Below the pieces are notes generated by a model. It was not told the DNA's origin, ran no database searches, and saw nothing but the letters and a program-made list of their open reading frames with translations. Positions 10,870-19,728 of a DNA stretch of 64,000 nucleotides are shown here, piece by piece (the first letter of the stretch is position 1; every line of letters starts with the position of its first letter). The position numbers were made by a program, and so were the translations under genes. Origin of the DNA: Lyngbya aestuarii BL J (GTDB taxonomy: Bacteria > Cyanobacteriota > Cyanobacteriia > Cyanobacteriales > Microcoleaceae); NCBI RefSeq assembly GCF_000478195.2, contig NZ_AUZM01000014.1:45352-109351 (forward strand), in the 5' to 3' direction.

Positions 10870-13599
10870 ATGGAAATTTTATCAGATCTTTTGGCAATAA
10901 GTTCTTTTATTCCTCATGGTCATTGTTACCTTTGGCAACCTCAATTAGTTGGATTACACGTTATTTCTGATGTCTTAATTGTTCTGGCTTATTTTTCCAT
11001 TCCAGCAACCTTATTTTACTTTGTTCGGAAGCGGAAAGATTTACCCTATGTCCATGTTTTCCTATTGTTTGCGGCGTTTATTATTGCTTGTGGTTTAACG
11101 CATTTAATGGCGATAGTCACCCTTTGGTATCCAATCTATTGGGTATCAGGAACAATCAAAGCAATTACAGCTTTTATTTCAGTGGTGACGGCTACAGCAA
11201 TTATTCCTTTAGTTCCCCAAATTTTGGCTTTAAAAAGCCCAAAAGAACTCGAAAAAATTAATCAAGCTCTTGAACGCGCCCATCAACAGCTTAGTTTTCA
11301 TATTGAAAATACCCCTTTAGCGGTGATTGAATGGGATAGTAATTTTCACGTTCAACGATGGTCACAACAAGCAGAAATGATCTTCGGATGGACAGCAAAA
11401 GAAGTAATAAATTTACATCCGAGTGAGTGGAATTTTGTTGTACCGGAAGATGTGGAAGCGGTGAGTGAAGTCATGACTTCGCTGCTGGATAGAGATCAAC
11501 CCCGGAATTTAATTCGCAACCGCAATTATACAAAAAATGGCTCAGTTGTTTATTGCGATTGGTACAATTCAGCTTTATTTGATGAGTCGGGTCAACTGGT
11601 TTCTATTTTATCATTGGTTCAGGATGTAACCGATGAAATTGAAGCTCAAGAAGCCTTACGAGAGAGTGAAAAACGTTATCAAACTTTAGCTGAAACTTCA
11701 CCTGTAGGAATTTTTCATACAGATAGTCAAGGAAATTGTTTGTATGTTAATGAACGTTGTTGTGAAATTTCTGGAACTAATCAAGCCGCTTCTTTAGGAA
11801 CAGGATGGATCAAAACTATTTATTCAGAAGATCGATCTAGAGTTGTTCAAGAATGGCAAAAAACAGTTCAACAGGGAAAAACATTTCGTTCTGAATATCG
11901 AATACAACGTCCGACAGGTGAAGTGAGTTGGGTGTTTGGTCAGGCGATCGCTCAAAAAAATGAACAGGGAGAAATAATCGGTTATATTGGTACGATCACA
12001 GATATTACCGCTCGTAAACAAGCTGAAGTTGCACTACAAACTTCGGAAACAAAATTTCGTCAACTCGCTCAACAGGAAGAATTAATTAATCGAATTGCGA
12101 GTCAAATTCGGAATTCCCTTGACCTCAATACTATTCTAAAAACAACAGTAGGTCAGATTCAGGATTTATTACAGCTTGATCGGTGTTATTTTGTTTGGTA
12201 TCGTTCTCAGTCGTCAATTTCTCAATCAAAACTGCAATTAAACTCTCCAAAAAATTCATTTTTTCTTGATTATTGGGAGATTGTTTATGAGTCTAAAAAT
12301 TCAGATCTTCCGAGTTTAGTGGGTGATTATTCTGTAGAACAGGTGGGAAGTTGGGCGATGCGATTTTTACAGCTAGAGAGAATTCAAGTTAATGATATTG
12401 CTGAGGTTTCAGAAGCGGAGATGCGTCAATTTTTAACACAGTTAGGCTTTCTCTCGTTGTTGTCAATTCCTATTGAAACTCAAGGCGGTGAAATTGGAAT
12501 TATTGCTTGTGCTTATCATCAAAAAACTCATCAGTGGAATGAGAATGAAATCGAATTATTAAAAGCCGTTACCGATCAACTTGCGATTGCGATTAATCAA
12601 GCTCAACTTTATGCTAAAACCCAAGCAAATGCGATTCAAGCGCAAGCTCAAGCTCAACAATTAGAAGTAACATTACAACAGTTAAAGCAAACTCAAACTC
12701 AACTGATTCAAACTGAAAAAATGTCAAGTTTGGGTCAAATGGTTGCTGGGATTGCTCATGAGATTAATAATCCGGTGACTTTTGTTTATAGCAATGTAAT
12801 TCCAGCCATTCAACATACAGACGATTTATTAAATTTACTAAATCTCTATCAGAAATATTATCCGCAACCCGCGTTAGAAATCAAGCAATATATTGAAGAA
12901 ATTGAGTTAGAATTTGTTCAGGAAGATTTACCCAAACTGCTCAATTCAATGAAGATTGGAGCCGAACGAATTCGTCAGATTGTATTATCGTTGCGGAGTT
13001 TTTCTCGACTGGATGAAGCGGAGTTTAAAGCAGTAGATTTGCATCAAGGAATTGACAGTACACTTTTAATCTTGCAAAATCGCTTAAAAGAGCAAGCCGG
13101 ACAGGTCGGAATTGAGGTCGTGAAAAGCTATGGTAATCTTCCTTTGGTGGAGTGTTACGCAGGTCAGATGAATCAAGTATTTATGAATATTTTGGTTAAT
13201 GCTATTGATGCTTTAAATGAACCGAAGACCTCAAATGTTGAGTATTTATTGTCTGATTTTGAGTCTAATGATGATTTCTCTCCCCAAAAACCAACGATCC
13301 AAATTCAAACCGAAGTGGTAAACTCGAATTGGGTGATGATCCGAATTGTAGATAATGGCCCCGGAATGCGAGAACAGGTTCGTTGCAAACTATTTGATCC
13401 CTTTTTTACGACGAAACCAATTGGTCGAGGAACGGGGCTAGGGCTATCGATTAGTTATCAGATTGTCGTCGAAAAACATCAGGGTCAGTTAGAATGCTAC
13501 TCTAATATCGGACAGGGATCAGAGTTTGTGATTCAGATTCCAATTCGACAAGCAACTGCTTCTCGAAAGCGGTTAAATCTGTTTAAAGGTGAAGAATAA
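10870..13599 (+). CDS. Ethylene-receptor-type sensor histidine kinase
   Basis: 909-residue membrane sensor kinase. Residues 1-125 form a three-helix ethylene-binding domain like plant ETR1 and cyanobacterial SynEtr1: FIPHGHCYLW, then FSIPATLFYFVRKRKDLPY, then ACGLTHLM, whose C-x3-H pair matches the copper-binding Cys/His of ETR1. Then follow two PAS domains (about 140-260 and 267-387, the second ending in DITARKQAE), a GAF domain (about 397-580), a Gln-rich coiled linker and a kinase core with phospho-acceptor GIAHEINNPV (His about 629), N-box NILVNAIDAL, DNGPGM and GRGTGLGLS. There is no receiver domain and no response regulator nearby, so its partner is elsewhere. Ligand binding is inferred from the conserved residues. 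Confidence 0.93.
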   Translation: MEILSDLLAISSFIPHGHCYLWQPQLVGLHVISDVLIVLAYFSIPATLFYFVRKRKDLPYVHVFLLFAAFIIACGLTHLMAIVTLWYPIYWVSGTIKAITAFISVVTATAIIPLVPQILALKSPKELEKINQALERAHQQLSFHIENTPLAVIEWDSNFHVQRWSQQAEMIFGWTAKEVINLHPSEWNFVVPEDVEAVSEVMTSLLDRDQPRNLIRNRNYTKNGSVVYCDWYNSALFDESGQLVSILSLVQDVTDEIEAQEALRESEKRYQTLAETSPVGIFHTDSQGNCLYVNERCCEISGTNQAASLGTGWIKTIYSEDRSRVVQEWQKTVQQGKTFRSEYRIQRPTGEVSWVFGQAIAQKNEQGEIIGYIGTITDITARKQAEVALQTSETKFRQLAQQEELINRIASQIRNSLDLNTILKTTVGQIQDLLQLDRCYFVWYRSQSSISQSKLQLNSPKNSFFLDYWEIVYESKNSDLPSLVGDYSVEQVGSWAMRFLQLERIQVNDIAEVSEAEMRQFLTQLGFLSLLSIPIETQGGEIGIIACAYHQKTHQWNENEIELLKAVTDQLAIAINQAQLYAKTQANAIQAQAQAQQLEVTLQQLKQTQTQLIQTEKMSSLGQMVAGIAHEINNPVTFVYSNVIPAIQHTDDLLNLLNLYQKYYPQPALEIKQYIEEIELEFVQEDLPKLLNSMKIGAERIRQIVLSLRSFSRLDEAEFKAVDLHQGIDSTLLILQNRLKEQAGQVGIEVVKSYGNLPLVECYAGQMNQVFMNILVNAIDALNEPKTSNVEYLLSDFESNDDFSPQKPTIQIQTEVVNSNWVMIRIVDNGPGMREQVRCKLFDPFFTTKPIGRGTGLGLSISYQIVVEKHQGQLECYSNIGQGSEFVIQIPIRQATASRKRLNLFKGEE

Positions 13600-14040
13600 A
13601 TTGAGAATCAGGAGAGTGACTGATGAACGCAGAAGATAAGCGCAGACTGTTATCAGCTTTGTGTCATGGTTCGATTTTTTTTAGTAGTCTTTTAGTTTCG
13701 GTGGGAATTCCGTTTGCGATTTTCTTTGCGACTGAGGATTCGGTGGTCAAGGAAAATGCGAAAGAAGCTTTAAATTTTCATATCAATCTCTATATTGCGG
13801 CTTTTATCTGTGTTATTCTAATTTCTGTTTTAATTGGAATTCCGCTTTTATTTATAGTCGGGTTAATTAGTTTTGTGATGCCAATTATTGGGATTGTTTC
13901 TGTGATTAATAATCCGAGTAAACCCTACCGCTATCCGTATATTTTTCGCTTTTTTTAAGGGTAAAATTGGAGGAAAAAGAGGGCGTGAATCAAGCGATTA
14001 TTTGTCCTAATTGACAATTCGAGAATTTAACCGATTCTCT
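13507..14040 (+). repeat. Duplicated segment, copy A
   Basis: The last 30 or so codons of the ethylene-receptor-like kinase, the first DUF4870 gene and its downstream flank (TTCGAGAATTTAACCGATT at 14018) recur at 14100-14680. The kinase tail and the DUF4870 start are both offset by exactly 619 bp. The copies are diverged except for a 126-bp tract at the start of the DUF4870 genes, which is identical. Confidence 0.85.
13623..13958 (+). CDS. DUF4870-type small membrane protein, copy A
   Basis: 111-residue hydrophobic protein with the DUF4870 pattern: MNAEDKRRLLSALCHGSIFF at the N terminus, a conserved ENAKEALNFHINLYI motif (N-x-A-x2-x-A-L-N-x-x-I-N), two or three transmembrane helices and a C-terminal SFVMPIIGIVSVINNPSKPYRYPY. 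Function of the family is unknown. It starts 23 bp after the kinase stop and could be co-transcribed with it. Its first 42 codons are identical at the DNA level to the second copy at 14242, while the remainder differs strongly. Confidence 0.88.
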   Translation: MNAEDKRRLLSALCHGSIFFSSLLVSVGIPFAIFFATEDSVVKENAKEALNFHINLYIAAFICVILISVLIGIPLLFIVGLISFVMPIIGIVSVINNPSKPYRYPYIFRFF

Positions 14041-14098
14041 GGACAATCAGACTCGGTATCGCGGATCATAGTCCGGAAACCTCCCCCCACAGTTTAGT

Positions 14099-14194
14099 CA
14101 TAAGCTGTTAGAATGTTAATTAGAGGTCGGACAGGCATCGGAGTTTATTATTCAGATTCCCATTCAACAAGGGAACACTTCCCCAACTTTGTAA
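14099..14194 (+). pseudogene. Broken C-terminal tail of a histidine kinase
   Basis: Translated in the frame aligned with the kinase ending at 13599, this stretch reads LLEC-stop-LEVGQASEFIIQIPIQQ, against QLECYSNIGQGSEFVIQIPIRQ in the intact gene. An in-frame TAA at 14117-14119 and loss of everything upstream show that it is a relic, ending at the TAA at 14192-14194. Synonymous differences (for example TCA/TCG, CCA/CCC) show that it is an old or paralogous copy rather than a recent duplicate. Confidence 0.8.
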
Positions 14195-14680
14195 GATTCA
14201 TCCACAAGTTAAGAGTAAACCGAGAATCGGGAGAGTGACTGATGAACGCAGAAGATAAGCGCAGACTGTTATCAGCTTTGTGTCATGGTTCGATTTTTTT
14301 TAGTAGTCTTTTAGTTTCGGTGGGAATTCCGTTTGCGATTTTCTTTGCGACTGAGGATTCGGTGGTGAGATCAAATGCTAAGGCAGCTTTAAATTTGCAT
14401 ATCAATATCTATGGTTTTCTGTTCTTCATCTTGGCTTTAGCTGCAATTCCAGTTTTTTGGATTCTTCCTCTGATTTTTTATGCTTTAATAGCAATTCCAG
14501 TTTTGCTTTGGGTTTGTTTTATGAGTTTTATTATGCCTATAATTGGGATTGCTTCTGTATTTAATAATCCTAGTAAAGCCTACCGATATCCATGTATATT
14601 TCACTTTTTTAAGTAAATTTAATAATGAAATGATAAATTATGCTAGTTTATACTTCGAGAATTTAACGGATTTTCAGGAC
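14100..14680 (+). repeat. Duplicated segment, copy B
   Basis: Second copy of the kinase-tail/DUF4870/downstream-flank segment described for copy A. The downstream flank matches again at 14654 (TTCGAGAATTTAACGGATT), but the offset there is 636 bp because the two genes differ in length and 3' sequence. Confidence 0.85.
14242..14616 (+). CDS. DUF4870-type small membrane protein, copy B
   Basis: 124-residue paralogue of the protein at 13623, with the same first 42 residues (through TEDSVV), then a divergent middle containing an extra hydrophobic stretch (LFFILALAAIPVFWILPLIF) and a conserved ending FIMPIIGIASVFNNPSKAYRYPC. It is predicted to be an integral membrane protein; no enzymatic motif is visible. 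Abrupt loss of identity after codon 42 suggests gene conversion or recombination between the copies. The gene is intact. Confidence 0.87.
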   Translation: MNAEDKRRLLSALCHGSIFFSSLLVSVGIPFAIFFATEDSVVRSNAKAALNLHINIYGFLFFILALAAIPVFWILPLIFYALIAIPVLLWVCFMSFIMPIIGIASVFNNPSKAYRYPCIFHFFK

Positions 14681-14933
14681 AGTGAATGCTCGGTTTTATG
14701 CAAATAATATCGGCGATATTTCGTTGCATGGTTTGACAAATGGAATCCAACTGTAAATCATTAAGATCGTAACCGAAGGGATTTTCAATTTCCCGACCTA
14801 TTTCTTCAATACCAAACAAAGTAAAGCTAATCATTCCGACAACAATTCCATTATACCAGAGTAAATCATCGGCTAATTGTAGGGATAAAACAAAACAATA
14901 AATTAACAGAATTTGCTTTCTCGAAAGGCAAGT
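14643..14933 (-). pseudogene. Bestrophin-family channel, C-terminal fragment
   Basis: On the minus strand the frame reads ILLIYCFVL, then WYNGIVVGMISFTLFGIEE, IGREIENPFGYDLNDLQLD and SICQTMQRNI, the conserved C-terminal part of bestrophin/UPF0187 anion-channel proteins (EEIG-x-EIENPFG-x-D-x-NDL-x-LD). The preceding roughly 200 residues are absent: a stop lies just upstream (complement of 14934-14936) and no matching frame follows before the divergent ABC gene. It is therefore a truncated relic. Its 3' end overlaps the duplicated flank of copy B, suggesting that the bestrophin gene was broken by the rearrangement that made the duplication. Confidence 0.7.
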
Positions 14934-15072
14934 TTAAACCAGTTTTTGTTGCCATTAACCATAGGATAAATTTAGAAAAGAATTGATGACTCTTTAAATC
15001 ATCTATACTTGATCGACGACTGGCTGATATATTTCGATAGAATAAGGATTTCAGGTCATTCGTCAACAATAA

Positions 15073-16749
15073 ATGAATCTTAACCTCCCATCCCCCATGT
15101 TTGATCCTCTTTTTTGCGTCGAACATCTTCGAGTCGCCTACCCGAGTCGCAGCGATACCGTAACTTGGGCGGTGGATGACGTTTCTTTTAGCCTCAAACC
15201 CGGAGAAAAGTTGGGACTGGTGGGGGAGTCGGGTTGTGGAAAATCAACGTTAGGGCGGGCGGCGATGCGGTTGCTTCCCTCCTCTACAAAAGTGGAAGGG
15301 CGAGTTACATTTGGAGAAAAGTCAGTATTTGAGATGAACCCCAACCAGTTGAGACGGTTTCGGGGTGAAGCGGTGGCGTTGGTATTTCAAGACCCAATGA
15401 CTCGTCTTGATCCGTTGATGACGATTGGTGAACATTGTATCGAAACATTGAACGCTCATCAACCTCAACTTTCTCGTTCCCAAGCTAAAGAAAAAGCGAT
15501 TGAAACATTAGAATCTGTGAAAATTCCGGCGAGTCGGTGGTCACAATATCCCCATGAATTTAGTGGAGGAATGCGACAACGGGTCGCCATTGCATTAGCC
15601 TTACTTCTTGATCCTAAATTAATTGTAGCAGATGAACCGACGACCAGTTTAGATGTGACAATCTCGGCTCAAATTTTGCAAGAATTAACGCGATTATGTG
15701 AAGAACGAGGAACCGCGATTTTATTGATTTCCCATGATTTAGCAATGGTTGGGGAATATTGCGATCGCATGGCGGTGATGTATGCTGGAAAAATGGTCGA
15801 AATGAATTTTACAGATCAACTTTTACAACAACCTCAACACGAATATACACGATCCCTTTTGAATGCAGCTTTACATATTCAAGCGGTTGAAGATCCTTCA
15901 GAAACTCCTCTAATTTCTGAGAACAAAGCTAAACCCTTATTAAGCGTTAAAAATCTACAACAATATTATAGCTTAGAATCAAATTTAATTCAACAGTTTT
16001 TTACCCGCAAACAAACAGCAATTAAGGCGGTTGATGGAGTCAGTTTAGACCTTTATCCCGGTGAAATATTAGGGCTAGTCGGTGAGTCAGGCTGTGGGAA
16101 AAGTACCCTCTCTCGAAGTATTTTACAGTTAGTCCGTCCGACGGGCGGAACCGTTGAATTTGCCGGGACAGAATTAACCAATTTATCACTTCCTAAAGTC
16201 CGTTCCTATCGCCGTCAAATGCAGATGGTTTTTCAAGATCCCCTCGCTTGTTTAAATCCCATGATGACCATCGGACAGGCAATTTCTGATCCGCTTTTTA
16301 TTCATAAACTAGCCACACCAGAAGCCGCAAAATCTCAAGTTTTAGCAATGTTAGAACGTGTAGAATTAACCCCTGCATCCGAGTATTCTGAACGTTATCC
16401 GGGTGAATTATCCGGCGGACAACAACAGCGGGTTGCCATTGCGAGGGCGTTAATTACTCATCCACAATTAGTCATTTATGATGAACCCGTAAGTATGTTG
16501 GATGCCAGTGTTCAATCGCAGGTTTTAGCCTTAATGTTAGACTTGAAACAAGAATTTAATTTAACCTATTTGTTTATTACTCATGATCTTTGGGTGGCGA
16601 GATATTTGTGCGATAGAATAGCCGTAATGAATGCCGGAAAAATTGTAGAAATGGGTTCAACAGAAGACATTTTTAAACATCCTCAACATCCTTATACTAA
16701 AACTCTTTTAAATGCGGCACCTTTGTTAGCTCGTTCTATTAATTCTTAG
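15073..16749 (+). CDS. Peptide-type ABC transporter, fused double ATPase
   Basis: 558-residue protein with two ABC ATPase domains in one chain, equivalent to a fusion of the oligopeptide/dipeptide transporter ATPases OppD/DppD and OppF/DppF. Each half has a Walker A GESGCGKST (residues about 50 and 336), a signature motif (FSGGMRQRVAIA and LSGGQQQRVAIA), a Walker B (LIVADEPTT and LVIYDEPVSM) and the peptide-importer C-terminal motif around QHEYTRSLLNAA and QHPYTKTLLNAA. It would power uptake of peptides or similar solutes, but no permease or binding protein lies nearby, so it must pair with components encoded elsewhere. Confidence 0.93.
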   Translation: MNLNLPSPMFDPLFCVEHLRVAYPSRSDTVTWAVDDVSFSLKPGEKLGLVGESGCGKSTLGRAAMRLLPSSTKVEGRVTFGEKSVFEMNPNQLRRFRGEAVALVFQDPMTRLDPLMTIGEHCIETLNAHQPQLSRSQAKEKAIETLESVKIPASRWSQYPHEFSGGMRQRVAIALALLLDPKLIVADEPTTSLDVTISAQILQELTRLCEERGTAILLISHDLAMVGEYCDRMAVMYAGKMVEMNFTDQLLQQPQHEYTRSLLNAALHIQAVEDPSETPLISENKAKPLLSVKNLQQYYSLESNLIQQFFTRKQTAIKAVDGVSLDLYPGEILGLVGESGCGKSTLSRSILQLVRPTGGTVEFAGTELTNLSLPKVRSYRRQMQMVFQDPLACLNPMMTIGQAISDPLFIHKLATPEAAKSQVLAMLERVELTPASEYSERYPGELSGGQQQRVAIARALITHPQLVIYDEPVSMLDASVQSQVLALMLDLKQEFNLTYLFITHDLWVARYLCDRIAVMNAGKIVEMGSTEDIFKHPQHPYTKTLLNAAPLLARSINS

Positions 16750-16814
16750 TGGTCTTAAATCATCAGAAAAATTTTTAACCTATGACTCCCTTTTCTACCC
16801 CTACCAACCTCCCC

Positions 16815-16850
16815 AATCCCCCCTTAAATCCCCCCTTAAAAAGGGGGGTA
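16815..16850. repeat. GC-rich intergenic palindrome
   Basis: A stretch of C runs followed by G runs. CCCCCCTT at 16830-16837 pairs with AAGGGGGG at 16841-16848 across a three-base loop, preceded by a second copy of the left arm (ATCCCCCCTTAA at about 16816-16827). This type of C-run/G-run palindrome is common in cyanobacterial intergenic DNA. It could stop transcription from the upstream ABC gene, but no T run follows. Confidence 0.6.
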
Positions 16851-17018
16851 GGAGGAGGCTATTAGTTTCTTCTCATCTCAGGAGAGGATAAGGGAGAGGT
16901 GAAAATAAGTTCTAAAAAAATGGTATAACAATGAGAGTACATATTTAAGTCTCTGTACAGTTACGCTCAAAAATAATAAGTACAGTTAGGGTTTATTCAT
17001 CTACCGGAATTTAGAAAA

Positions 17019-18800
17019 GTGTCTCCTAAATCATCTAAAACCATTCATCCTCTCACTCGCCTATTTCGCTACGCTCATCCTTACCGGATGGAAATTTTCA
17101 AAGCGACAATTTGTTCAATTTTAAACAAACTTTTTGATTTAGCACCGCCTGTTTTAATTGGTGCTGCGGTTGATGTTGTGGTTAACCAACAAGACTCATT
17201 TATCGCCCAATGGGGAATAGAAAATGTTGTCGGCCAACTCTGGGTATTATCACTGTTGAGTTTAATAATTTGGGGATTAGAATCAAGCTTTGAATACGCC
17301 TATGAACTCCTGTGGCGAAACTTAGGTCAAACCATTCAACATGACTTGCGTTTGGATGCTTATAGTCATTTACAAGAGTTAGAATTAGCCTTTTTTGAAG
17401 AACGAAGCACCGGGAGTTTGATGTCAATTTTAAATGATGATATCAACCAGTTAGAACGGTTTTTAGACTATGGTGCAAATGTAATTATCCAAGTAATCAC
17501 AACAGTAATTTTAATCGGAGGTGGATTTTTTATCATCGCCCCGAGTGTGGCTTGGTTTGCCATGTTACCCATGCCTTTTATTATCTGGGGTTCGCTGATT
17601 TTTCAAAAACGTCTCGCGCCTCGCTATGCAGGAGTCAGAGAACGAGTGGGGTTTTTAAATGGACAGTTATCGAATAATTTGAGCGGAATTACAACCATTA
17701 AAAGTTTTACCGCAGAAGACTATGAAACCGAACGCATTACCGAACAAAGTGAAGCCTATCGCCAGAGTAATAAACAGGCAATCAAACTTTCTTCTGCGTT
17801 TGTGCCACTGATTAGAATTTTGATTTTTTTTGGGTTTATTGCAACGTTATTATTGGGGGGAATGCAAGCAATATCTGGACGTTTAGCGGTGGGAACTTAT
17901 AGCGTTTTAGTGTTTATTACTCAGCGTTTATTATGGCCGTTAACGCGACTGGGAGAAACCTTTGACCAGTATCAACGGGCGATGGCTTCGATTAACCGAG
18001 TGATGAATTTACTCGATACACCCATTGAAACCCATCCGGGAGATATTCCCCTTCCGGTTAATCAAGTTAAAGGTGAAATTGATATCAAAAATATTACCTT
18101 TGCCTACAATAATCGAGTTAATGTTGTTGAAGATTTATCGCTGAAAATTCCCGCCGGAAAAACGATCGCAATTGTGGGGGCGACAGGTTCGGGAAAAAGT
18201 ACATTAGTGAAGTTATTATTGCGACTCTATGAAATTCAATCTGGAACAATTACCCTCGATGGGATCGAAATTGATCGGATCAAATTAAGAGATTTACGTC
18301 AATCCATTGGTTTAGTGAGTCAGGATGTTTTTCTCTTTCACGGCACCATTGCCGAAAATATTTGTTATGGAACATTTGATGCGAGTTTACCTGAAATTAT
18401 CGCCGCCGCCCAAGTCGCAGAAGCCGATAATTTTATTCAAACCTTACCGCAAGGATATGATACAATAGTTGGGGAACGAGGACAAAAGTTATCCGGCGGA
18501 CAACGACAACGAATTGCGATCGCCAGAGCCATATTAAAAAATCCCCCGATATTAATATTAGATGAAGCGACCTCTGCCGTCGATAACGAAACAGAAGCCG
18601 CCATTCAGCGATCGCTAGAATATATTACCCAAAATCGGACAACCATTGCGATCGCCCATCGTCTTTCAACGGTTCGGAATGCCGATTGTATTTACGTTAT
18701 GGATCGGGGAAAATTAGTAGAATGGGGACGACATGAACAATTATTAGAAGCACCAGGAATTTATGCGAGTTTGTGGCGAGTACAATCTGGCTTAAAATAA
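17019..18800 (+). CDS. ABC exporter, fused membrane and ATPase domains
   Basis: 593-residue half-transporter of the MsbA/MdlB exporter type. Residues 1-330 form a six-helix transmembrane domain with the conserved FFEERSTGSLMSILNDDINQ coupling region. Residues 345-593 are the ATPase: Walker A GATGSGKST (about 385), Q-loop GLVSQDVFLF, signature LSGGQRQRIAIARA (about 490), Walker B ILILDEATSAVD and the switch histidine in IAHRLSTVRNAD. The start is GTG at 17019; no better ATG is in frame. It should act as a homodimer or pair with another half; substrate (lipid, drug or peptide) cannot be read from sequence. Confidence 0.93.
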   Translation: MSPKSSKTIHPLTRLFRYAHPYRMEIFKATICSILNKLFDLAPPVLIGAAVDVVVNQQDSFIAQWGIENVVGQLWVLSLLSLIIWGLESSFEYAYELLWRNLGQTIQHDLRLDAYSHLQELELAFFEERSTGSLMSILNDDINQLERFLDYGANVIIQVITTVILIGGGFFIIAPSVAWFAMLPMPFIIWGSLIFQKRLAPRYAGVRERVGFLNGQLSNNLSGITTIKSFTAEDYETERITEQSEAYRQSNKQAIKLSSAFVPLIRILIFFGFIATLLLGGMQAISGRLAVGTYSVLVFITQRLLWPLTRLGETFDQYQRAMASINRVMNLLDTPIETHPGDIPLPVNQVKGEIDIKNITFAYNNRVNVVEDLSLKIPAGKTIAIVGATGSGKSTLVKLLLRLYEIQSGTITLDGIEIDRIKLRDLRQSIGLVSQDVFLFHGTIAENICYGTFDASLPEIIAAAQVAEADNFIQTLPQGYDTIVGERGQKLSGGQRQRIAIARAILKNPPILILDEATSAVDNETEAAIQRSLEYITQNRTTIAIAHRLSTVRNADCIYVMDRGKLVEWGRHEQLLEAPGIYASLWRVQSGLK

Positions 18801-19036
18801 GGTCATCCCTGATGGATTGATCAAAGTTAAATAGTCATCTCAAAACCTTCAAACCCTGAGAAGATAGATGAACTAATGGTAAAACTCGCAAACAATTTCA
18901 AGTGAATTTCAACTCAACTCTAGATATAGAGTAAAGAAAAAACCTGTTTTAAATTCCCACATTTACTCGATAGACGTTTTCTCAGTTGGACAGTCGCAAA
19001 GTAGATGCACCAATACAATGTTAAGTGGCTGAAAAC

Positions 19037-19054
19037 CTAATTTGCGGAAATTAG
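19037..19054 (-). terminator. Short hairpin after the IS630-type orfA
   Basis: CTAATTT at 19037-19043 pairs with AAATTAG at 19048-19054 around GCGG, immediately downstream of the minus-strand stop codon at 19057. A short T-containing stretch follows on that strand. The stem is AT-rich and weak, so it could be a terminator or the trace of an element end. Confidence 0.3.
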
Positions 19055-19056
19055 AC

Positions 19057-19524
19057 TCACTCATCATTGTTGGTATTTTTGCGCTGTCTCCAGTTTACTC
19101 CCAGTCGCTTGAGATAGTCCCAACCTCTTTGAGGCCAGACGTGTTGGCGACCTGTTTTTTTAGCAATCCATTCAGCCACTTTGGGACCCGACCAGGCACC
19201 TCCATCCGGAGCCGGGCCTTGTAATGCCTCCTTGAGTTCCTGTTGCTGTGCCAAGGTTAACAAGGAACGAGCAACAGGCGGTTGGCGATCGCGGCTGCGG
19301 TTTCTCACAGAACTTGGGCCTTCGCGGTTATAGCGCCGAATGATTTCCTTAGAATAGTCGTAGTTTAAACCCACAACTTCAGCGGCTCTTTTAATAGTCC
19401 AACCGCTGGCAACGAGCTGAAGTAGGTGCCATCGACGAGCTTCGGTGGTATCCCTAGCCTGTCGGTAACGGACTTTCAGGTCTTCAGTCGTAAGGTGGGA
19501 TTCTAGATGAGCTTTTGGTGGCAT
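19057..19524 (-). CDS. IS630-type helix-turn-helix protein (orfA), orphan
   Basis: 155-residue protein resembling the N-terminal DNA-binding half of IS630/Tc1-type transposases. It has a helix-turn-helix in the GWTIKRAAEVVGLNYDYSKEI region, a basic linker (RNRSRDRQPP), then a winged-helix stretch ending in WSGPKVAEWIAKKTG and WPQRGWDYLKRLG. In complete elements a second frame encodes the DDE nuclease, but I find no such frame in the flanking DNA, so this copy cannot transpose by itself. Similar stand-alone genes are widespread in cyanobacteria. A strong ribosome site (AGAGGAGG) precedes the ATG. It may be an element relic or a domesticated DNA-binding protein. Confidence 0.75.
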   Translation of the reverse strand: MPPKAHLESHLTTEDLKVRYRQARDTTEARRWHLLQLVASGWTIKRAAEVVGLNYDYSKEIIRRYNREGPSSVRNRSRDRQPPVARSLLTLAQQQELKEALQGPAPDGGAWSGPKVAEWIAKKTGRQHVWPQRGWDYLKRLGVNWRQRKNTNNDE

Positions 19525-19728
19525 CCTCCTCTCGCATCACATCCGGAACGTTGATCGATCTATCCAAGTTCTGCACAGAATTCCGGAGTGAATCCGAGAG
19601 TAATAGAAAATTCTTATCAAAGAACAATCATTGATTAGTGGCTTTGGCAAGAGGAGGCGGAGACAGTAGACAGTGATCAGTGATCAGTTCCATCTCCCCC
19701 TGCACCCGACCTCTGACTGTAAACAGTC

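Noticed and set aside
14866..15126. Minus-strand open frame of 86 codons overlapping the ABC gene start
   Set aside because: It lies partly over the bestrophin relic in another frame and into the ABC coding sequence; no convincing bestrophin N-terminal similarity.
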